This document shows, piece by piece, positions 1-5,150 of a stretch of 5,150 nucleotides of DNA (within the stretch, counting starts at the first letter, position 1; each line of letters begins with the position of its first letter). The notes under the pieces are model-generated. The model saw only the letters and a list, made by a program, of their open reading frames with translations, was not told the origin of the DNA and ran no database searches. The translations under genes were made by a program, and so were the position numbers. Location: contig CAMTOX010000164.1 in assembly GCA_947074225.1 (NCBI GenBank), forward strand, positions 1-5,150, written 5' to 3'. This DNA comes from an uncultured bacterium. GTDB lineage: Bacteria > Bacteroidota > Bacteroidia > Bacteroidales > Paludibacteraceae.

Positions 1-1
1 A

Positions 2-937
2 CAAACAGCAGCTCCTTTTGAAGTATCTATAGATAGCATTACTTTCTCAACAACTGCTACATTGCCAACAACAGGAGGCGATTTGTATATACGTTTCACT
101 CCAACAAGTGGTGGTTTAACCAATGGAAGTGTTACATTATCGACTACTGGCGCTACCAATGTCATTGTAAATGTAATATCTTTTGCTTCAGACTGTTCAA
201 CAAAATCTTCTCCTTATCTAGAAACCTTTGGTTATGATAGTGAAAGTGCTACATGTTGGGATGTCATTGATGGAAATAATGATGGTAACTCATTTATCTA
301 TGCTATGTTATCGGAAGATGGTAGTGAATTGGGTTATGGATATGCATACTCAGAAACTAATAGTGCCGATGAATGGTTAGTAAGTCCAGTAATAAATGTA
401 AAATCGGGCGACGTAGTAAATGTTACTTATAAAGCATTCTATAGCGAATATCCGGAAAAATTCTCTGTATGGGTTGTTCCAGAAACTGCTGCCACAGCTG
501 CCGATATAAACGCAAATAAAGTACAACTTGGAGCTACAAAAACAATTAGTAACACTACAAATTTCACCGACTCTTACGACATCTCTGCACATGCCGGACA
601 GAACAAACGTATAGCCATTCATTGTGAATCGGACCCTGACATGGGTATATTTGCAGTGCCAAACTTTAGCGTAACAAACAACACTCCAGTTAGTGTTATT
701 GATACTGAAAAAGGTGAAGAAATTATCTATCCTAATCCAGCAAAAGATATGCTTTATATTGCTTCTGAATGCAGTGTGGTAGAAGTTTATAGTATGACCG
801 GACAATTGGTTTATAGCGAAAAAATGGTAGAGGGAAATAATTCTATTTCTATCTCTCATTTGGAAACAGGAGTTTATGCTATCCGTTTAGTTAGAGAAGA
901 TGGCAACTATTCTACTCAACGTTTTGTAAAACAATAA
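2..937 (+). CDS. T9SS-secreted adhesin-like protein, 5' truncated (choice-of-anchor J domain + type A sorting domain)
   Basis: This is the C-terminal 311 residues of a surface or secreted protein; the frame is open from base 2, so the true start lies upstream. A TTG at 62 is an internal leucine codon, not a start. Visible order: the end of an Ig-like beta domain (about residues 1-62, pattern PFEVS...GGDLYIRFTPTSGG), a choice-of-anchor J/cleaved-adhesin-like domain (about 65-225, with CWDVIDGNNDGNSF at 85-98 and EWLVSP at 124-129), and a T9SS type A sorting domain (about 240-311, with YPNP at 243-246, LETGVYAIRL near the end and a final RFVKQ). Family knowledge: the sorting domain directs export through the type IX system and is usually removed or exchanged for a lipid anchor at the surface. 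No catalytic residues are visible, so a binding or adhesive role is inferred. It aligns without large gaps to the C-terminal half of the next gene, so they are paralogues. Cysteines at 65, 85 and 208 have counterparts there. A hairpin terminator follows the TAA stop. Confidence 0.9.
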   Translation, partial: QTAAPFEVSIDSITFSTTATLPTTGGDLYIRFTPTSGGLTNGSVTLSTTGATNVIVNVISFASDCSTKSSPYLETFGYDSESATCWDVIDGNNDGNSFIYAMLSEDGSELGYGYAYSETNSADEWLVSPVINVKSGDVVNVTYKAFYSEYPEKFSVWVVPETAATAADINANKVQLGATKTISNTTNFTDSYDISAHAGQNKRIAIHCESDPDMGIFAVPNFSVTNNTPVSVIDTEKGEEIIYPNPAKDMLYIASECSVVEVYSMTGQLVYSEKMVEGNNSISISHLETGVYAIRLVREDGNYSTQRFVKQ

Positions 938-962
938 ACATTGAAGTATTGACGCTTAGTTC

Positions 963-997
963 TATTATATAATATAATATAATATAATATAATAGAA
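963..997. repeat. TATAA pentanucleotide tandem repeat
   Basis: There are five perfect consecutive TATAA units at 968-992, flanked by one degenerate unit on each side (TATTA at 963-967, TAGAA at 993-997). The degenerate ends make the tract a near-palindrome: TTCTATTATAT at 960-970 pairs with ATATAATAGAA at 987-997. It lies 25 bases after the stop of the truncated gene and before its terminator hairpin, so it is probably transcribed in the 3' untranslated region. It lies far from any start codon. Confidence 0.8.
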
Positions 998-1005
998 TCA
1001 AAACT

Positions 1006-1055
1006 ATAATTAGTGGCAAGTATCTCATTGATGCTTGCCACTAATTATTTATACC
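1006..1055 (+). terminator. Strong hairpin terminator after the truncated T9SS cargo gene
   Basis: A perfect 15-bp inverted repeat pairs 1006-1020 (ending AGTGGCAAG) with 1034-1048 (beginning CTTGCCACT). Four inner pairs (TATC with GATG, one of them G:U) extend the stem to about 19 bp with a 5-base TCATT loop at 1025-1029. A T-rich but interrupted stretch (TTATTTAT) overlaps the distal end of the stem and follows it. The position, 69 bases after the stop and before the next promoter, fits an intrinsic terminator. The weak U-tract leaves open a role as an mRNA 3'-end stabiliser. Confidence 0.75.
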
Positions 1056-1123
1056 AGTGAATAACGTAACATATTATAAGAGCGTTTAATTAATGAGATG
1101 CCCTTAGGGTGAAGTTTAAGTAA

Positions 1124-1139
1124 TTAGATATTTAGATAT
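1124..1139. repeat. Tandem octamer TTAGATAT x2 upstream of a candidate promoter
   Basis: Two perfect adjacent copies of TTAGATAT lie at 1124-1131 and 1132-1139, ending about 28 bases before the candidate -7 element of the complete T9SS cargo gene. The position would suit a regulator-binding site, but in AT-rich DNA an 8-base duplication may be chance. No regulator is identified. Confidence 0.35.
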
Positions 1140-1167
1140 AAGTTCAGAATGAATCGGAATAAATGAT

Positions 1168-1175
1168 TATTTTTG
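1168..1175 (+). promoter_or_regulatory. Candidate Bacteroidota -7 element (TATTTTTG) for the 561-residue T9SS cargo gene
   Basis: TATTTTTG matches the Bacteroidota consensus TAnnTTTG exactly. It ends 32 bases before the ATG at 1208, which would give a leader of roughly 25 bases. No clear TTTG-type -33 box lies 19-21 bases upstream, so the assignment rests on one box. If real, it excludes the alternative in-frame ATG at 1163, which would lie upstream of the transcript start. Confidence 0.45.
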
Positions 1176-1207
1176 TGGAATCATTATTTATATCTAAGAA
1201 GATTACC

Positions 1208-2893
1208 ATGAAAAACCTTACACTTTTTATATTCTTACTTGCATCAAACTTACTATTTAGTCAACAGAAAGCCGTGTATCAACATAATAATGGTTCTTTA
1301 GAACCAATTTCTATTCTAAATACATGGAAGATATCAGAGCAAATGGTATTAACGAGTAGCGATGTCACACTTCTACGTGAAGGTTTTAATAGTGGTAACA
1401 CTTTGGTAAATTGGCAACTTATAGATCTTGATGCCGATGGCTATGGTTGGGGTATTGAATGGGGCAATGAAATGGTTATGGAAGGCGACTCTTGTATTAG
1501 TTCGGCATCGTTTATAAATGGTGTTGGCGCAAAGAGGCCAGACAACTGGTTAATCTCTCCAACAGTGACCGTACCAGCAAGTGCGGTAAATGTACTATTA
1601 CGTTATAATGTGAAAGCTCAGGATGAAAGAAGTTATGCCGAACATTATAGTGTATATGCTATTCGCAATACAACTGACACTATTTTTCTCTATTCAGAAA
1701 CCTTACAAGAGAGTATATGGCTTGAACGTTTAATAGACTTACAACAGTTTAAAGGTGCTTCAATTCAAATAGCATTTAGACACCATGACTGTACAGATCA
1801 GTTCTATTTATTAATTGACGATGTACATATCTTTACCAATAGTGATATTGATTTAATCTCTGATACAGAAACAATTAACTTTACATCCTATGTTGGCGAC
1901 AGTATAGGAGATAGCATTCATGTTCTAGGTTTGGGACTTTCTAATAGTATCCAAGCAACGGTACAAAACCCTTTTAAAGTATCGGTCGATGGTATAAACT
2001 TCAGTAATAATGTTTTAATGCCTAAATATGGCGGTACTCTTTATATTCAATATTGCCCTACATTGGGCGGTGAGACACAAACAACATTATTACTTACAGC
2101 CAATGGTGTGAGTACGGTAAATATTAATCTACATGGCAAAGCGTTTGACTGTTCGGCAAAACGTTCTAATTTTGAAGAGAGCTTCGCAACCGACAGTTAC
2201 ACATTACCATGTTGGCAAGTTATAGATGCAAATAATGACGACAATAGTTTCTTCCTCACAAAACTCAATGCCGAAGACAATTTTTATGTCTATGCCTATA
2301 AGTTCTCTCGCCGAGAGAAAGCAAATGATTGGCTATTGAGTCCAGAGATGAGCATTAATAATGGCGATTCGCTTTACCTTACTTATGCTGTACTTACCGC
2401 CCCATATGCAGAGTCGTTCTCCTTATGGATAGTACCAGCAGAGATTAGTAATGACCAGGAAATTGAGTCAGTAGGCATAGAGCTATCGGCCAATAAGAGT
2501 GTTAATAACGAAGATGATGTAACCGAGGCACATGACCTATCGGCATATGCTGGATTAAACAAACGTATTGCCATTCGTTGCGAAAGTGAGGCAAACAGAA
2601 ATATATTTATTGTAAAAGGCTTTAGTGTTCAGAATCTAAATGCACCGGTAGGACTAGAACAAGTAGAGAATGATGGGTTAATAGTATATCCAAACCCAAC
2701 AAAAGATATTGTTTACTTCACAGCAAATGCAAATAGAGTTCAAGTATTCAACACTTTGGGACAATTACTCATTGAAGAAAGAAGAGACTTTGGAATAAAT
2801 TCAGTTTCATTAGAGAGTTTAGAGAAAGGAATTTATAGAGTCCGTTTATGGATTGGAGATAAATATACCAACAGAACAGTTGTAAAACATTAA
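1208..2893 (+). CDS. T9SS-secreted adhesin-like protein with two choice-of-anchor J domains
   Basis: This complete 561-residue protein is probably secreted or displayed on the surface by the type IX system. I chose ATG 1208 because it begins a signal peptide directly (MKNLTLFIFLLASNLLFS, cleavage likely before Gln19); the in-frame ATG at 1163 would put 15 extra residues ahead of it and precedes the candidate promoter box. Order: signal peptide 1-18; first anchor-J/cleaved-adhesin-like domain about 55-210, with DLDADG at 73-78 (a DxDxDG calcium-binding pattern as in such domains) and NWLISP at 113-118; Ig-like domain about 211-316 (PFKVSVDG, GGTLYIQY); second anchor-J domain about 317-475, with CWQVIDANNDDNSF at 335-348 and DWLLSP at 374-379; T9SS type A sorting domain about 488-561 (YPNP at 494-497, C-terminal RTVVKH). 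No protease or glycosidase motif is visible; adhesion or ligand binding is inferred from the domain class. Residues from about 250 onward are collinear with the truncated upstream paralogue. It has its own candidate promoter and terminator. Confidence 0.92.
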   Translation: MKNLTLFIFLLASNLLFSQQKAVYQHNNGSLEPISILNTWKISEQMVLTSSDVTLLREGFNSGNTLVNWQLIDLDADGYGWGIEWGNEMVMEGDSCISSASFINGVGAKRPDNWLISPTVTVPASAVNVLLRYNVKAQDERSYAEHYSVYAIRNTTDTIFLYSETLQESIWLERLIDLQQFKGASIQIAFRHHDCTDQFYLLIDDVHIFTNSDIDLISDTETINFTSYVGDSIGDSIHVLGLGLSNSIQATVQNPFKVSVDGINFSNNVLMPKYGGTLYIQYCPTLGGETQTTLLLTANGVSTVNINLHGKAFDCSAKRSNFEESFATDSYTLPCWQVIDANNDDNSFFLTKLNAEDNFYVYAYKFSRREKANDWLLSPEMSINNGDSLYLTYAVLTAPYAESFSLWIVPAEISNDQEIESVGIELSANKSVNNEDDVTEAHDLSAYAGLNKRIAIRCESEANRNIFIVKGFSVQNLNAPVGLEQVENDGLIVYPNPTKDIVYFTANANRVQVFNTLGQLLIEERRDFGINSVSLESLEKGIYRVRLWIGDKYTNRTVVKH

Positions 2894-2933
2894 TATAAAT
2901 ATAGAATTGTAGAAACAAGTAACAATATTGTAT

Positions 2934-2998
2934 AATATAGCATAAATATACGGTGATTTATAATATGAAGCCGTAGATTTATGCTATATTTGTTTTTA
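2934..2998 (+). terminator. Hairpin terminator after the 561-residue T9SS cargo gene
   Basis: A 20-position stem pairs 2934-2953 (containing TAGCATAAAT, ending ACGG) with 2971-2990 (beginning CCGTAG, containing ATTTATGCTA), with one mismatch (A2948 opposite G2976). The loop is about 17 bases. A T-rich tract, TTTGTTTTT, begins at the distal end of the stem. It starts 41 bases after the TAA stop. The three G:C pairs close the loop side, so the helix at the U-tract is AT-rich; the long stem compensates. Confidence 0.8.
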
Positions 2999-3268
2999 TA
3001 ATTAGGAAAGAAAGTCCTGAGTCATCGTTAAAAACCCTAAAAAAGGTCGATAAAATTACTTTTTTGAAGAAGATTTAAGATAATTAAAGGGGAAATAAGG
3101 TTCTTTACTATGTTAAATCGTTATCTTTGCAACAATAAGATGAGGCTATGAGTTCATTATTAAAGAATTAGCATAATAGAAAAAGTATTAATAGTTAAAA
3201 GGAGAAATAACATCTCAATTGTTAGTAAACCAATAAATGAAATTACAAATCAAAATCAATAGTTCATT
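2999..3268 (+). other. Noncoding region: spacer, promoter and long AT-rich leader of the thioredoxin operon
   Basis: No convincing gene is seen here on either strand. Bases 2999-3121 show only A/T-rich sequence with one tiny AGGA/TCCT inverted repeat near 3004-3018. A TAnnTTTG element at 3122-3129 divides the region; downstream lies a predicted leader of about 130 bases. The leader contains an SD-like AAAAGGAG at 3197-3204, too far from the gene start to serve it, a 10-base direct repeat AGTTCATTAT at 3151-3160 and 3261-3270, and a possible 11-codon reading frame ending on the gene start. I recognise no riboswitch or structured RNA. Confidence 0.6.
3122..3129 (+). promoter_or_regulatory. Candidate Bacteroidota -7 element (TATCTTTG) for the thioredoxin-DUF6029 operon
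   Basis: TATCTTTG is an exact match to TAnnTTTG and is followed by CAAC. The upstream stretch GGTTCTTTAC at 3099-3108 is T-rich but holds no clean TTTG at the expected -33 spacing. The predicted start of transcription near 3135 would give a leader of about 130 bases before ATG 3269. It is the only strong match between the preceding terminator and the thioredoxin gene. Confidence 0.55.
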
Positions 3269-3272
3269 ATGA
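3237..3272 (+). other. Possible 11-codon leader ORF overlapping the thioredoxin start
   Basis: ATG at 3237 opens a frame encoding MKLQIKINSSL and stops at TGA 3270-3272, so its stop overlaps the thioredoxin ATG (3269-3271) in an ATGA arrangement, the same junction as between thioredoxin and the next gene. That geometry allows translational coupling. No suitable ribosome binding site is visible (the nearest SD-like sequence is 32 bases upstream), and such short frames are common by chance, so expression is unproven. Confidence 0.2.
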
Positions 3273-3754
3273 AAAAAAGTTTAGTTTTAGTATTTGCAGT
3301 GCTTCTATCTCTAGGAGCTTTTGCACAATTACCTTCAGTAAGCCTGAAGACTATGAATGGTAAGACAGTAGATACCGCAAAATTGAATAATGATGGCAAA
3401 CCATTTATCATTAGCTTCTTTGCCACATGGTGTAAACCTTGTCAACGTGAATTAAATGCAATCCAACAAGTTTATGATGAGTGGCAAGATGAAACAGGTG
3501 TAAAACTTTATGCTGTATCTATTGACCAAGGTCAGAACATTAGCAAAGTAAAACCATTAGTAGACAGTAACGGTTGGGATTATGAAGTATTACTTGACCC
3601 AAATAGTGACTTCAAACGTGCTATGAATGTAAACATGATTCCTGCAGTATTCATTGTTGATGGTAAAGGAAAAATAGTTGATTCTCGTACCGGATACACT
3701 GATGGATCGGAAGAGCATTTAATTGAAGTTGTACGTGAGTTATTGAAAAAATGA
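3269..3754 (+). CDS. Periplasmic thioredoxin-like / TlpA-family thiol-disulfide protein
   Basis: A 161-residue exported single-domain thioredoxin-fold protein. ATG 3269 starts a clear signal peptide, MKKSLVLVFAVLLSLGAFA, with predicted cleavage before Gln20; there is no lipobox cysteine, so it should be soluble in the periplasm. The mature part has the thioredoxin order: beta strand FIISFFATW at 46-54, redox motif WCKPC at 54-58 (Cys55, Cys58), helix with QREL at 59-62, strand LYAVSID at 80-86, the cis-proline segment MIPAVFIVD (Pro125), and a C-terminal helix ending LLKK. WCxPC is characteristic of TlpA/ResA-type proteins, which in this family usually reduce or exchange disulfides of exported proteins; whether this one reduces or oxidises cannot be read from sequence. 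The two active-site cysteines are its only cysteines. Length fits a mature TlpA-like domain. The stop overlaps the next start by four bases (ATGA), implying one operon with translational coupling. The start has no Shine-Dalgarno sequence, only an A-rich upstream stretch. Confidence 0.93.
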   Translation: MKKSLVLVFAVLLSLGAFAQLPSVSLKTMNGKTVDTAKLNNDGKPFIISFFATWCKPCQRELNAIQQVYDEWQDETGVKLYAVSIDQGQNISKVKPLVDSNGWDYEVLLDPNSDFKRAMNVNMIPAVFIVDGKGKIVDSRTGYTDGSEEHLIEVVRELLKK

Positions 3755-5150
3755 GATTAAAATATCACTTATTTATAGGAATAGCCCTAACAACATTGTT
3801 AGGGCTTCCTGCTTTTGTTACTGCACAAGAAGATAGTTCGCCTGTAACATTATCGGGAAGTTTACAATCGGATATGTTGTTCCCTCAAGTAGATGAACAA
3901 ATTGGTACAGGAACATACGATGCCGATTTCTTGTCGAACACCTTCTTAGATTTGACATTACAAAGCAAATATGTTACTGCTGGTGCACGTTTGGAACTCT
4001 TAAATAATCCGTTGCCAGGTTTTGAACAAGGGTATGCCGGTGCAGGTATACCTCACTTCTATGTAACCGGTAAATATAAATTCTTTGAAGTTACTGCTGG
4101 TGATATTTATGACCAGTTTGGTAATGGATTCATCTTCCGTGCCTATGAGGATAGACCTTTAGGTATAGACAATGCTCTACGCGGAGGTAGAATTGTTTTA
4201 ATGCCTTACGATGGTATTCGCTTCAAAGTTTTAGGAGGTATGCAACGCATTTATTGGAACTTTAACAGTAGTAACGGATACGGATTTAACTATGCCGAAG
4301 GGGGTGCTGTTTGGGGTGCCGACTTAGAATTGCAAATTGATGATTGGGTACCTACAATGCAAGAAAACAACTGGAGGTTAATGTTAGGAGGTTCGTTCGT
4401 GAGCCGTTTTGAACCAGAACAAGACATATTCATTAATCCGTTAGAAAGACTTAACCTACCTTTGAATGTTGGTGCCGGCGATGTTAGAGTACACTTGAAC
4501 AAAGATAACTTCTCTTTCATGGCAGAATATGCTTATAAAGCTAACGACCCATCGGCCGACAACGACTTTATATACAAACCGGGTCAGGCGGTAATGGTTT
4601 CAGCATCATATTCTCAACGTGGCATGAGTTTCTTATTGCAAGCTAAACGTAGTGAGAATATGGCTTTCAGATCGCAACGTACAATGATGGGAACTGCAGG
4701 ATTCATTAACCACCTGCCTGCCTTTACAATGACTCATACCTATGCGTTAGCAGCATTCTATCCTTATGCTACACAACCACAAGGTGAGTGGGCATTCCAA
4801 GGAGAAGCCAGATATACATTTAAACGTAAAACACCTATGGGTGGTAAATATGGTACCAGCTTCAGATTAAATGCTAGTTATGTGACAGGTATTCAACAAG
4901 ATTTCCTACCGGGTAATATCATGGGTACCGATGGGTACTCTACTCACTTCTTTGAGTTTGGCGTCGAAACATACTATACCGATATTAACTTAGAGATGAA
5001 TAAAAAACTTACTAAGAACTTCTCTATGACTGCTATGTATATGTACCAAATATACAACCAAAATATTGTAGAGGGTAAAGGTCATTATGGCAACGTGGTA
5101 AAATCTAACACCGGAATAGGAGTGTTGAAATATACTGCGAATAAGAATTT
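3751..5150 (+). CDS. DUF6029-type putative outer membrane beta-strand-rich protein, 3' truncated
   Basis: The frame is open from ATG 3751 to the end of the window (466 residues visible, no stop), so the C-terminus is missing. ATG 3751 overlaps the thioredoxin TGA (3752-3754) and begins a signal peptide, residues 1-25, with cleavage likely at VTA before Gln26. The mature sequence opens with VTLSGSLQSDMLFP and continues as alternating hydrophobic/polar strands rich in Gly, Tyr, Phe and Asn (for example FEVTAGDIYDQFGNGFIFRAYEDRPLG around 112-138 and FSFMAEYAYKA around 254-263), as expected of an outer membrane beta-barrel. I assign it to the Bacteroidota DUF6029 family by recalled sequence style, including the GDIY.QFGNG.IFRAYEDR region; the molecular function is unknown. 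The visible 466 residues contain no cysteine, which is odd for a partner translationally coupled to a thioredoxin. A perfect hairpin lies in its signal-peptide codons. A TonB-independent channel or assembly factor is possible, but the sequence does not show it. Confidence 0.85.
   Translation, partial: MRLKYHLFIGIALTTLLGLPAFVTAQEDSSPVTLSGSLQSDMLFPQVDEQIGTGTYDADFLSNTFLDLTLQSKYVTAGARLELLNNPLPGFEQGYAGAGIPHFYVTGKYKFFEVTAGDIYDQFGNGFIFRAYEDRPLGIDNALRGGRIVLMPYDGIRFKVLGGMQRIYWNFNSSNGYGFNYAEGGAVWGADLELQIDDWVPTMQENNWRLMLGGSFVSRFEPEQDIFINPLERLNLPLNVGAGDVRVHLNKDNFSFMAEYAYKANDPSADNDFIYKPGQAVMVSASYSQRGMSFLLQAKRSENMAFRSQRTMMGTAGFINHLPAFTMTHTYALAAFYPYATQPQGEWAFQGEARYTFKRKTPMGGKYGTSFRLNASYVTGIQQDFLPGNIMGTDGYSTHFFEFGVETYYTDINLEMNKKLTKNFSMTAMYMYQIYNQNIVEGKGHYGNVVKSNTGIGVLKYTANKN
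3783..3806 (+). repeat. Perfect inverted repeat inside the DUF6029 signal-peptide codons
   Basis: AGCCCTAACAA at 3783-3793 is the exact reverse complement of TTGTTAGGGCT at 3796-3806, separated by only CA. As RNA it would form a stem of about 10 bp with an ACAT loop and a GCCC/GGGC base, beginning 32 bases after the A of the start codon. It encodes the core of the signal peptide. A pyrimidine-rich stretch containing CTTTTGTT follows, so it could act as a weak attenuator, an RNA-processing block or a brake on translation; a chance palindrome is the alternative. Confidence 0.6.

Noticed and set aside
62..64. TTG as a possible start of the first gene
   Set aside because: The frame is open to the window edge and the residues before it complete the Ig-like PF.VS pattern also present in the paralogue, so the codon is internal.
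377..859. Reverse-strand open frame of 160 codons
   Set aside because: It lies wholly inside the truncated T9SS cargo gene; its translation is rich in Cys, Phe and His without domain pattern, as expected of an antisense shadow.
1086..1109. TTAATTAA palindrome and CCCT-T-AGGG inverted repeat as operators
   Set aside because: Both are very short, differ from each other and have no partner copy; in sequence this AT-rich they carry no weight by themselves.
1163..1207. Upstream in-frame ATG giving a 576-residue version of the T9SS cargo protein
   Set aside because: It would put 15 residues before the natural signal peptide start and lies upstream of the candidate -7 element; ATG 1208 gives a standard signal peptide.
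938..1207. Small RNA gene or mobile-element end
   Set aside because: The only strong structure is the terminator hairpin; there are no target-site duplications, terminal inverted repeats or transposase remnants.
2383..2574. Reverse-strand open frame of 63 codons
   Set aside because: It is antisense to the second anchor-J domain of a well-supported gene, with no promoter or recognisable protein features.
3197..3204. AAAAGGAG as a ribosome binding site
   Set aside because: It is 64 bases from the thioredoxin ATG and 32 from the short leader frame, and no start codon lies at usable spacing after it.
4290..4520. Reverse-strand open frame of 76 codons
   Set aside because: It is antisense to the DUF6029-type gene, whose frame is continuous and has a signal peptide; the shadow has low complexity at its C-terminus.

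Overview
The window looks like chromosomal DNA of a low-GC Bacteroidota bacterium, most likely of the order Bacteroidales. Four signs support this. Two exported proteins end in the type IX secretion (T9SS) type A sorting domain, which is confined to this phylum. Upstream regions carry the Bacteroidota -7 promoter element TAnnTTTG instead of a sigma70 -10 box. Start codons have no clear Shine-Dalgarno sequence. All three visible signal peptides are followed by Gln at the predicted mature N-terminus. The genus cannot be named from this window.

Layout: all genes are on the + strand. (1) Bases 2-937 hold the C-terminal 311 residues of a secreted adhesin-like protein (Ig-like domain end, choice-of-anchor J domain, T9SS signal); its start lies outside the window. 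(2) Bases 938-1207 hold an AT pentamer repeat, a strong hairpin terminator, a tandem octamer and a candidate promoter. (3) Bases 1208-2893 hold a complete 561-residue paralogue with two anchor-J/cleaved-adhesin-like domains, an Ig-like domain between them and a T9SS signal, closed by a second hairpin terminator. (4) Bases 2999-3268 are noncoding and contain a good TAnnTTTG element and a long AT-rich leader. (5) Bases 3269-3754 encode a periplasmic thioredoxin/TlpA-like protein with a WCKPC active site. (6) From 3751 to the window end, overlapping the previous gene by 4 bases (ATGA), runs a 3'-truncated DUF6029-type putative outer membrane protein.

The window therefore divides into a tandem pair of T9SS cargo genes, apparently separate transcription units, and a thioredoxin-DUF6029 operon. 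The operon genes appear translationally coupled, yet the 466 visible residues of the DUF6029 protein contain no cysteine, so it is unlikely to be a redox substrate of its partner. The two secreted proteins upstream do have conserved cysteines. A perfect, GC-anchored hairpin lies inside the DUF6029 signal-peptide codons. I see no mobile element, CRISPR array, tRNA or rRNA. Nothing here amounts to a demonstrably new system; the most unusual points are the cysteine-free coupled partner and the intragenic hairpin.
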